Shown here piece after piece: positions 35,601-42,082 of a stretch of 64,000 nucleotides of DNA (its first letter is position 1; every line of letters begins with the position of its first letter). Location: assembly GCA_963682005.1 (NCBI GenBank), contig OY820914.1:248001-312000 (forward strand), in the 5' to 3' direction. Both the position numbers and the translations under genes were made by a program. This stretch comes from CAIYUC01 sp963682005 (GTDB lineage Bacteria > Bacteroidota > Bacteroidia > Bacteroidales > FEN-979). The notes below the pieces were generated by a model. That model was not told where the DNA came from, searched no databases, and worked only from the letters and a program-made list of their open reading frames with translations.

Positions 35601-38600
35601 AGAAAATCCATTATGTATGATCGGTGGCAATACCGCTTATATTGTTAATCCGGATCAGCTCACAGCCGATGTGAACAGCACCCATGTTACATGTTACGGA
35701 GCCTGCGATGGTACAATAACCATAAGCAATCCGTTTGGCGGATGGGATGGTTATGAGTTCAGCATCGACGGTGGTCTTACATGGTCAACAACGATGGCTT
35801 ACACCGGTTTGTGCGGTGGAACCTATTCGGTTTGGATGCGTGATCCTTCTTCAATGATACCGGGATCAACTGGATATGTATATTGTGTACAATTCCTTGG
35901 TGATGTAAACATCCCTGTTCCGGATCCTTTACATGGCTGGTATAATCAAACAGACGTTACCTGTGCCGGTTCATGTGATGGTTCGATCCATTTCTATGAC
36001 CCGACAGGTGGATGGGATGGATATGAATGGACTATCGACGGAGGTCTGACCTGGTCAGCAAATATGGACTACACCGGACTTTGCGAAGGACTTTACCTCA
36101 TTGGCATCCGCGATGCTTCAAATCCAAATTGTTATGGATTTAGCGAAACCATCATTATTGCACCTGATTCATTGGATGCTGACCTGTATTGGTCAAATGT
36201 AACATGCTACGGATACTGCAACGGCACGATCACCATCTCGAATCCTACAGGTGGTTGGGACGGCTACGAATTCAGCATTGATGGCGGACTTACCTGGTCA
36301 ACAAACATGTATTATTATGGATTATGCCCGGGTTACTACAATGTAGTGATGCGTGATGCATTATATCCTACTTGTATGGTCGAAATTAACGGATTCTTCA
36401 TCACCGAACCTCCTTTGGTTGTTCCAACGATCACAGGCCCAACGGTTGTTTGTTTGAATACGACAGTAACTTACACTACTGAAGCCGGAATGATGGGCTA
36501 TGTATGGAATGTCTCTGCCGGTGGCGTTGTCACAGGTGGCCTTGGTTCAAACGAGATCACTGTTGAATGGGTTGGTACCGGAGCTCAGACTGTTTGTGTA
36601 GATTATATGTACGGTCAGTATTATTGCCCGGGACATACCTGCATCGACGTGTTTGTCAATCCTCTTCCTGTTGTTCATATTTATGGACCTGACCCTGTTT
36701 GTGAAGACTATGAAGTGACTTATACAACAGAGGCTGGTATGAATAATTATTTCTGGGATATCGAGCCATACTATTATACACTTGTTGCAGGCGGAGGTTC
36801 GACTGACAATTTCATTACAGTTAAATTTACCGATCCTTTCGTATTTGGTATATTTGTTTCGTACACTGATGGCAATGGATGCTATGGCTCAGCTACAAAA
36901 TTTGTAACTGTAGAACCTACACCGGACTTCACCATTACTGGTCCGAACCCTGTATGTCAATACCAGGAAGGTGCTGTTTATTGTGTTAACCTGATTGATC
37001 CGATTCCAGGTCATTTCTATACATATCAGTGGGTTGTTACCGACAATGGTGATGGTCTTTCTACCTTCACCGGTCAGAACTCACCATGTATCACTGTTGA
37101 CTGGGGTAATGGAACAGCAGGCCAGGTTTCCTGTATCGTGACCGATATGACGGATGATCTGCATTGCTCAAGGTGCGTGATATTACCGATCGTCATCAAT
37201 CCGTTACCGGATCCGCACATTATCGGTTGTCTTGAAGTAACCGTTGGTGATATCTGCTGCTATCATGTTGAGCAGGTCCCGGGCTGGTTATACAACTGGA
37301 CTGTAAATTGTGGTGAAATCCAGGATTGCGGTTGTGGATACGAAACTTGTATCCATTGGCTCACAGCGGGAACCTGCACATTAACGCTTTGTGTTACGAA
37401 CCTGGAGACAGGCTGCTCAAATTGCGTAACCTTTACCGTTATTGTACACCCGGGGACCAAAGTTCTTGATGGTTACATCACCTATAATAATACATACAAC
37501 ACCGAACTCAACGGAATCACCGTTCAGCTCAGGGATATCGCAACGAATGCAATAGTTGCCACAACCATCTCAGACGTCAATACTGAAACCTGGATGGCCG
37601 GTTACTATTCATTCCCGAACCTTGCTCCAGGAACATACAAACTGAATGCTTTCCATTCAGCTGACTGGAGTGGTGTTAATGCTACCGATGCTCTCATCGA
37701 TCAGTTGGTATTCCTCGGATTATATAGTTTCAACCATTTCGATTCCATCATTGGAAATGTAAATGCTGATGCTGCTATCAACCCGACAGATGCTCTCTGG
37801 ATCAAGATGAGGTCAATCGACAAGATCAACTACTTCCCTGCCGGTGACTGGAAATTCAACAATACACCGACAATTCTTGTTCACAATGTTCCTCCTGTCA
37901 CCCATTACGATTTCAAGGGTGCATGTGTTGGTGATGTGAACTATTCCAATATTCCACTCTTCAAGGCTGCCCCGGCAATCGGAATTATTAATGAAGGCGT
38001 TGTTAACATTCTTCCGAATGAATCCTTCAACTATAATGTAAGATTGAGCCACGCAGCTGAGCTGGGTGCTATGACACTCTTCCTGAATTATGACCAGAAC
38101 CTGGTTGAAGTTGAAGAGGTTGTTTCTTCTCCGGAAGGAACCCAGTTTACACTTGGTAATGGCACACTGAACATTGCATGGTCAGATCCAAATGCTCTCT
38201 CATTGAGTGAGACAGATGCGATCCTCACCCTGAAGCTGAAAGCTAAGGTTGAAAATGCTGATGCAAGTGAACTGTTTACCGTAAAAGCTGGTAGTGAATT
38301 TGCCGATCAAAGGGCTGGTGTTATCAACAATCTTGATCTCAAGATGGGTAGCATCTCAACAATGACAGCAGGATCATACTCACTCTCCAACTATCCGAAT
38401 CCATTCAGGAATTCTACAACCATCAGCTACGTTCTGCCTGAGCAGGGTCATGTAAAATTAGTTGTCACCAACATGTATGGCGAAACAATTAAGACCCTTG
38501 TTGATGCAGATCAGGTGGCCGGTAACTACCAGGTAGTTGTTAATCCTTCTGAAATCAACCTCAGTTCAGGTGTATACCTTTACAAGATTGATGTCAACGG

Positions 38601-38649
38601 TGTATCTACCTTCTTTACCAAAACCAACAAGATGGTGTTATCACGCTAA
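29626..38649 (+). CDS. Giant SprB-like surface protein with 21 repeats, PKD-like, dockerin-like and cohesin-like modules and T9SS type A sorting domain
   Basis: 3007 residues. Signal peptide ~1-33 (ending SALAIN). Ig-like domains, each with a GGxG...YxW pattern, cover ~130-539. Twenty-one SprB-type repeats of ~82 residues cover 540-2266. Four PKD/Ig-like domains cover ~2267-2608 (TITGPTVVCLN, HIYGPDPVCED, TITGPNPVCQY, HIIGCLEVTVG). A CnaB-like strand domain starts near 2609. A dockerin-like module covers ~2677-2775 (DWSGVNATDAL, GNVNADAAINPTDAL, ACVGDVN). A cohesin-like domain covers ~2790-2900, and a type A sorting domain starts ~2919 (NYPNPF). SprB in Flavobacterium is the mobile adhesin of gliding. 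This protein shares the repeat family and secretion route, so a surface filament or adhesin is inferred. It heads a set of co-directional cohesin-like genes. Confidence 0.9.
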   Translation: MKTLYKLKTMRALARLSAFLLLFLALSGSALAINQYPVRISTTNNCPGATEVVIWQCYGAQGAWIFQQGGETGIRYHLQIWNTVLLVWEDVGGWKATSPCVNFGLVNTDGTYRILANEIGTGNYLAMLNTVDLHTYPIFVAGTANNPNPTICYNDKALLPLTATDATGGWGGANPLLWNRSYTWQFSSDNLTYNDIPGTTTINAPSTYLIPGNLITTTYYRVRENDLHCGELRYTAPVSVPVYDEYFAGLAYNQDYTLEEFKCGFGDDYQDILADIPDGGSGFNDYQWQIHYETDPPDFWTDLPGETTLALYGYLIPVDVNKSFRCRQIDTYCLDTVYTNAVNKLIYLEASSIACCDQTMCFGEQADFLHATNPTGGSGEYTFKWQTAPTIGGPWVYSWGEITNLDYSPGYMYSDAWFRLEITDVKCPGNVGHSNPVFIHVFNEFQPGYAYPYIQTICYGHVPDPIHATPPSGGSGSPSYQWESWDGTDWVDIFGETDLDYQPGALISTQYYRMRYYDDACYSTVYSNYVTIYVNPLLGATVNSTHVTCNGSCDGTITITNPFGGGDGYEFSIDGGITWSSLMTYTGLCTGYYDVQIRDAEMISCVVDLGTVYIPAPDPLFSFFDYTDITCYKTCDGSFTFYGSTGGWDGYEYSIDGGSTWQTSPVFTGLCAGSYNLWMRDALNPDCIATGYWTLLEPDPLDAEIAYTHVTCAGSCDGTITISNPEGGWDGYEFSIDGGLTWSVSMTYTGLCTGYYEVMMRDAANPNCDEDLGTIFIPAPDPISGSYDWTNTTCYGTCDGTITFFNIGGGWDGYEYSIDNGLTWQTTSVYTGLCPGTYDLIVRDASNPDCRAYGTVYILGPDELEADVDYTNITCWNVCDGTITITNPEGGWDGYEFSIDGGLTWSTTMSYTGLCGGWYYVWMRDALNLNIPCAVHLEDIFIETPGALDASFDYSYYVSCFGTCDGYIHFSNPVGGWDGYEFSIDGGLTWSANMTFDGLCAGSYVLYMRDASNPNCMVGPQYVFIDTPYPLNAEVESTDVTCSGSCDGTIEISNPTGGFGYYEFSIDGGLTWSFDMNYTGLCTGWYSVWMRDYYYPTCTLYLGSIYIDAPLPLTFDYNMYKETCADACDGWITFSNPGGGWDAYEFSIDNGLTWSNNMDYYNLCQGTYILWMRDAMNINCLAGPVTVVIDGPGALSADIASTHVTCWNVCDGTITISNPLGGWDGYEFSIDGGLTWSTNMSYLGLCGGTYEIWMRDASFPNCLTHLQDVIIETPGILNSYFNWNQVTCFGTCDGYIHFSNPTGGWDGYEFTIDGGLTWSSNMIYDGLCTGWYYLNMRDASNPNCTQTDYPVFIETPQPLYADVAFTHVTCDGSCDGTITITNPTGGFGYYEFSIDGGLTWSAAMDYTGLCTGYYDVQIRDYYYPTCIVDLGTIFIPAPDPLFSSFTPVDISCYGSCDGSITFYGTIGGWDGYEFSVDGGTTWQTSPAFTGLCPGDYDVRVRDASNPDCMAYGYWTLIQPDSLSADVAYTHVTCAGSCDGTITISNPAGGWDGFEFSIDGGLTWSTSMIYTGLCSGSYDIQIRDASYPACIRDLGTIFIPEPGYLDAFFYFGNITCNGVCDGYFDFFDPIGGWDGYEFSIDGGLTWTASTYFGGLCAGDYHLMVRDASNPNCTVGRWWTLYQPDLLEADVDYTNVTCYGYCDGTITFSNPEGGWDGYEFSIDGGLTWSASLTYTGLCGGYYHLFIRDAQNTTCMVDLGTINIEVPDFLYALVSVTNTTCYGVCDGSITFSNPVGGWDGYEFSIDGGLTWSANMVYTGLCPGYYSIMMRDALNPNCINYGYGYIYGPPELGAELTSTHVTCFGSCDGTITVLNPFGGWDGYEFSIDYGITWQTSTSFTGLCSGWYDVYMRDASNPACSVWIDDLYIDQPLPLDGYFTWTNLTCHDVCNGTITFYNFSGGWDGYEFSIDGGLTWSASPVFTGLCEGTYSVALRDAENPLCMIGGNTAYIVNPDQLTADVNSTHVTCYGACDGTITISNPFGGWDGYEFSIDGGLTWSTTMAYTGLCGGTYSVWMRDPSSMIPGSTGYVYCVQFLGDVNIPVPDPLHGWYNQTDVTCAGSCDGSIHFYDPTGGWDGYEWTIDGGLTWSANMDYTGLCEGLYLIGIRDASNPNCYGFSETIIIAPDSLDADLYWSNVTCYGYCNGTITISNPTGGWDGYEFSIDGGLTWSTNMYYYGLCPGYYNVVMRDALYPTCMVEINGFFITEPPLVVPTITGPTVVCLNTTVTYTTEAGMMGYVWNVSAGGVVTGGLGSNEITVEWVGTGAQTVCVDYMYGQYYCPGHTCIDVFVNPLPVVHIYGPDPVCEDYEVTYTTEAGMNNYFWDIEPYYYTLVAGGGSTDNFITVKFTDPFVFGIFVSYTDGNGCYGSATKFVTVEPTPDFTITGPNPVCQYQEGAVYCVNLIDPIPGHFYTYQWVVTDNGDGLSTFTGQNSPCITVDWGNGTAGQVSCIVTDMTDDLHCSRCVILPIVINPLPDPHIIGCLEVTVGDICCYHVEQVPGWLYNWTVNCGEIQDCGCGYETCIHWLTAGTCTLTLCVTNLETGCSNCVTFTVIVHPGTKVLDGYITYNNTYNTELNGITVQLRDIATNAIVATTISDVNTETWMAGYYSFPNLAPGTYKLNAFHSADWSGVNATDALIDQLVFLGLYSFNHFDSIIGNVNADAAINPTDALWIKMRSIDKINYFPAGDWKFNNTPTILVHNVPPVTHYDFKGACVGDVNYSNIPLFKAAPAIGIINEGVVNILPNESFNYNVRLSHAAELGAMTLFLNYDQNLVEVEEVVSSPEGTQFTLGNGTLNIAWSDPNALSLSETDAILTLKLKAKVENADASELFTVKAGSEFADQRAGVINNLDLKMGSISTMTAGSYSLSNYPNPFRNSTTISYVLPEQGHVKLVVTNMYGETIKTLVDADQVAGNYQVVVNPSEINLSSGVYLYKIDVNGVSTFFTKTNKMVLSR
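31243..36423 (+). repeat. Coding tandem array of 21 SprB-type repeats (~247 bp each)
   Basis: The array is 5,181 bp in frame inside the giant gene. Each unit encodes a pattern of the form VTC-x3-C(D/N)G, then GGWDGYEFSIDGG, TW, GLC, a G-(T/Y/S/W)-Y step and a strictly kept RD, then a fourth Cys. Odd-numbered units open A(D/E/L)-hydrophobic and close with a (D/H)LG-hydrophobic-x-I-x-x-P linker. Even-numbered units open with aromatic residues and have a different linker. DNA identity between units is locally perfect: 35005-35051 equals 35494-35540 over 47 bp. Confidence 0.95.
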
Positions 38650-38660
38650 ATCTGAATCTT

Positions 38661-38692
38661 ATGGCAACAGGTGGTCAAACACCTGTTGCCAT
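38661..38692. promoter_or_regulatory. Intercistronic hairpin after the giant gene
   Basis: ATGGCAACAGGTG (38661-38673) and CACCTGTTGCCAT (38680-38692) form a perfect 13-bp stem with a six-base loop, 11 bases after the stop. No U-tract follows, so partial termination or 3'-end protection of the upstream message is as likely as full termination. Confidence 0.7.
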
Positions 38693-38749
38693 TATTCAAA
38701 TCAAACTTAAACGAATATCAATAATCACTTACTGCACCTCCTGTAAACA

Positions 38750-39814
38750 ATGAAAATATCCGGAATATATATTATAATCCTCCTGTTTTCATTCCAGGTA
38801 ACCCTGCATGCACAAACCCCTTCCCTGACAATCGGAACGGTTACTGCATGCGGGGCCCAGGAAGTGCTTGTCCCCGTAAATGCAGAAAATCTTTTAAATG
38901 TCGGAGCGATCTCTTTGCATATCAGGTTTGATTCGACAAAGATATCCTTTATTTCAGTAGATAATATTGATTCACAATTACTTGGCTATTTATCGAACCT
39001 TATGGTCAATCCTCCGAGGGTCGGATTTGCATGGTCAAATATTATACCTGCAAATTTTATTGCAAGGAAACTTTTTGACCTGAAATTTACTTTCACAGGA
39101 AATCGTGATTCACTGATTTTTAACCCGGAATGTGAGATTGCCACCGCTGATATCCCCCCCCAGGTCATCAATGTAAGCTGGACCCATGGTGGTATTGTTT
39201 CAGGAATTCCTGATATCACGATAAATCCTGCAGACACAGTGGTACAGCAGGGACAAACCGCAATTTTCCATACGATGGCTTCAAATGCGACAAACTATAC
39301 CTGGAAAGAAAGTGCCAATGATGGTTTATCATGGAATAGTTTACAGGATGGCGGAAAATATGCAGGTACACATACCACTACACTCACAATAAGCAATGTA
39401 CAGAATAATCTGAATGGAAATAAATATTATTGTCTGGTTGATAATGGACAATGCCAGAATAACTCCGCTGTAGCAAATCTGGAGGTTGATTCCATTTCAG
39501 CTGTCCACGAATCTTTACCTGCACCTGGATTTTATATCAGGAATTATCCGAACCCCTTTGCAGGCTCAACATCAATTGAATATTTGATTCCCGAATCTGG
39601 GAACATTAACATATTTGTAACTGACTGTTCCGGTAAAATGCTGGTAAAGCTGGTCAGTTCCTCCCGGGTAAGTGGTAAACACACGCTGAAATTCAACGCT
39701 GAACATCTTGCCCCGGGAGTATATTACTGCAACCTTGATTTTTCTAATAACAGCAAGCATATTACCCTTAATCAGAAATTGATCATTTTACCAACTGAAA
39801 GAAATAAAAACTAA
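38750..39814 (+). CDS. Cohesin-like and Ig-like secreted protein with T9SS type A sorting domain
   Basis: 354 residues. Signal peptide ~1-21 (ending TLHAQ). A cohesin-like domain covers ~22-150, recognised by the fold pattern VLVPVNAENLLNVGAISLHIRFD, then VGFAWSN and FNPECEI. An Ig-like domain covers ~160-250 (DTVVQQGQTAIFHTMASNATNYTW ... NKYYCLVDNGQC). The type A sorting domain starts near 265 (IRNYPNPFAGSTSIEYLIPE), closely resembling that of the giant protein. It is the second gene of the surface cluster, 100 bp after the giant gene with a hairpin in the gap. Binding to dockerin-like modules of its neighbours is inference. Confidence 0.8.
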   Translation: MKISGIYIIILLFSFQVTLHAQTPSLTIGTVTACGAQEVLVPVNAENLLNVGAISLHIRFDSTKISFISVDNIDSQLLGYLSNLMVNPPRVGFAWSNIIPANFIARKLFDLKFTFTGNRDSLIFNPECEIATADIPPQVINVSWTHGGIVSGIPDITINPADTVVQQGQTAIFHTMASNATNYTWKESANDGLSWNSLQDGGKYAGTHTTTLTISNVQNNLNGNKYYCLVDNGQCQNNSAVANLEVDSISAVHESLPAPGFYIRNYPNPFAGSTSIEYLIPESGNINIFVTDCSGKMLVKLVSSSRVSGKHTLKFNAEHLAPGVYYCNLDFSNNSKHITLNQKLIILPTERNKN

Positions 39815-39869
39815 ATATATATACCCAAATGAATTTAATCCGTATTGTAAAACTTTAATACGAATAGAT

Positions 39870-42032
39870 ATGAGAAAGACATTTACTTTGATAACGTTGA
39901 TGATATTGTTCCTTGGATCGATATCATTTGCAACCAATGCTACAGCAACACTTCCCACGATGACAGCCAATCCGGGGGATGCTATTACTGTACCCATTAA
40001 CGTGACGGACTTCACAAGTGTAGGTTCGATTTCCTTAATGATCGCCATTGACCCGGCTATCCTGAATTATACAGGGATCAGCAATGTCAACGTGCTGACA
40101 CCCGGACTAACTGCAAATTTTAATGCAGGAACTTCATCCGTCGATATTGCATGGAATGCAGGTTCGTCCTCCCTGCCAACCATTAACGGATTACTCTGCA
40201 ACCTGCAATTCGTTTACAATGGTCCAGGAACAAGTACCATGGTGTTTGCACCCGGATGCCAGGTAACAACAGGAATACCCCCTGTTGAACTTCCCGTTAC
40301 TTATACAAACGGACAAGTAAGCCCATTCACGGGGAATGCCTCCAATGCTACAATTTCCACTCTGGATGCAACGCCCGGCCAGTTTGTAACCGTTCCACTG
40401 GTCTATTCGGGTTTTTCGACATCGCCAAAAGTTGGAGCCATTACGCAGAAAATCACATTTGATCCTGCCAAGCTCACTTTCGTAAGCATAACGGCACACG
40501 GAAACCTGGCATCAGCTGTTGCCTATGCATCCGGCTCCACCTTGACAATTGAATGGTCAAATCCGTTAGGGGCTGATATTAATGGTATTGCCAATGACAT
40601 CTGGATGAATTTCGTTTATAATGGTCCGGGTAATTGTGATCTTTCTTTTGCACCAGGATGTATTATCAGTAATACTCTTACCGCAAATATCGGCGTCAAT
40701 TATCATAATGGAGCAATCAACCAGGCTTCAACTTCAATAACCGCAGTATTGGGAAGCGTGACAGCCAACCAGGGAGATGATGTATTCATCCCGCTTACAT
40801 TTACGAACATGCCCGCCAATACTGCTGCAGTTTCATTGCATCTGCCTTTTGACTATCCAAAGTTATCTTTTGTAGGCGTTACTGGTAATATCCATGGTGC
40901 TTCTGTTAATTTGTCGGGAAATGCAGTTAACATTGCCTGGGAGGACTATTCACATCCGGATATCAATGGAGTGTTTCTTAACTTGAAATTCCATTATACA
41001 GGTATCGGGACTGCGAATATTACCTTCGGACCCGGATGCATGTTCTCCGATATTACACTCAATCCAATCAATGTTGCGTTTACATCCGCAACTGTTACTC
41101 AGATACCTGCTGTACCTACTATCACTATTGCCAGTGCAACTGCCCAGGCAAACTCTGACGTTGATGTTCCAATAACCTTTGCATTGTTACCCTCAAACAT
41201 CGGAGCTGTATCAATGTATATCGGGTATGACAACACCAAACTTACTCCAATCCTTCCGTTGGATGCCGCACACAATCCGAATAACGCAAGTATCTGGTTG
41301 ACTTCAGGACAGGTGAATATCATGTGGAATTCAATCCTTCCGACAGGTGATGATGTTAACGGAATTTTCATTACAATGAAGTTTCATTATCTTGGTGGCG
41401 GAATTACCCCGCTGGTGTTCAATCCTGGCTGCGAAATTGCAAATGCACCTCTTGCTCAAATCGTTTACGTCAACTGGATCAACGGCAGTGTAAGTTCAAC
41501 TTCGAAAGTGAGTGGAAATCTTACATATGACAGCCATCCAAACCCGGTTTTGGCAATTGGAAATGCAACTGTGTATCTCAAAGATGGGCCCGAGCCTATA
41601 CCTCCCAGTATAACCCCGGTTCCGAATATCCTGTATACAACCACCACCGATGCTTCCGGTTATTTTGAATTCCATGTACCAAACGGAACCTATTATTTAT
41701 ATGCCTCCTGTTCAGATACATGGGCTGGTGTTGGACTACCCGATGTTACCAACCTGAGAAGATATATTGCAGGCCTTACGCCGAATACTGTTGATGATGC
41801 ATTAAGGGTTCTTGCAGCGGATATCAACCAGGACGGAACTGTAGATCTTGGCGATGTATCACCCTTACGCCGTCAAATTGCCGAGTTGACTCCAAATCCA
41901 AATTATTTAATACCAAATTGGCTGTTTGAGAATTTTCTTATACCCGTAAGCGGAGCTGACATTTTGCAAAATTTTTATGGAATCTGTTCCGGAGATCTTA
42001 ACGGTTCATATCCTGATCCGAATGGGAAATAG
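39870..42032 (+). CDS. Four-cohesin protein with C-terminal dockerin-like module, no T9SS sorting domain
   Basis: 720 residues. Signal peptide ~1-21. Four cohesin-like domains at ~25-150, 155-283, 285-410 and 412-540 each show a VP(I/L) strand, a (D/N)(I)AW or EW core strand, NG(I/V/L) and the closing motif F-x-PGC. A CnaB-like domain covers ~540-612. A dockerin-like module covers ~612-715: WAGVGLPDVTNLRRYIAG, a textbook calcium loop DINQDGTVDLGD at 651 followed by VSPLRRQIAEL, and CSGDLNGS near 706. The protein stops there, without the sorting domain its neighbours carry. It may be retained in the periplasm, or be carried on the surface by a partner through the dockerin or cohesin modules. 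Confidence 0.8.
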   Translation: MRKTFTLITLMILFLGSISFATNATATLPTMTANPGDAITVPINVTDFTSVGSISLMIAIDPAILNYTGISNVNVLTPGLTANFNAGTSSVDIAWNAGSSSLPTINGLLCNLQFVYNGPGTSTMVFAPGCQVTTGIPPVELPVTYTNGQVSPFTGNASNATISTLDATPGQFVTVPLVYSGFSTSPKVGAITQKITFDPAKLTFVSITAHGNLASAVAYASGSTLTIEWSNPLGADINGIANDIWMNFVYNGPGNCDLSFAPGCIISNTLTANIGVNYHNGAINQASTSITAVLGSVTANQGDDVFIPLTFTNMPANTAAVSLHLPFDYPKLSFVGVTGNIHGASVNLSGNAVNIAWEDYSHPDINGVFLNLKFHYTGIGTANITFGPGCMFSDITLNPINVAFTSATVTQIPAVPTITIASATAQANSDVDVPITFALLPSNIGAVSMYIGYDNTKLTPILPLDAAHNPNNASIWLTSGQVNIMWNSILPTGDDVNGIFITMKFHYLGGGITPLVFNPGCEIANAPLAQIVYVNWINGSVSSTSKVSGNLTYDSHPNPVLAIGNATVYLKDGPEPIPPSITPVPNILYTTTTDASGYFEFHVPNGTYYLYASCSDTWAGVGLPDVTNLRRYIAGLTPNTVDDALRVLAADINQDGTVDLGDVSPLRRQIAELTPNPNYLIPNWLFENFLIPVSGADILQNFYGICSGDLNGSYPDPNGK

Positions 42033-42051
42033 CGGATATCAAAATAAATTG

Positions 42052-42059
42052 TATCTTTG
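42052..42059 (+). promoter_or_regulatory. Predicted -7 promoter element for the 706-residue protein
   Basis: TATCTTTG, an exact TAnnTTTG match, 24 bases before the ATG at 42083. It suggests this gene and the small gene after it can be expressed separately from the upstream surface genes. Confidence 0.5.
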
Positions 42060-42082
42060 AAAACTCAAAAAAAATCAAACAT

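Noticed and set aside
31243..36423. Regular ~247-bp repeats that could suggest a CRISPR-like or satellite array
   Set aside because: The repeats are in frame within one open 9-kb gene, too long for CRISPR units, without unique spacers, and encode a known protein-repeat type.
41900..42060. Frameshift that removed a sorting domain from the four-cohesin protein
   Set aside because: The sequence after the stop leads directly into the promoter of the next gene; no remnant of a YPNP-type domain is visible in any frame.
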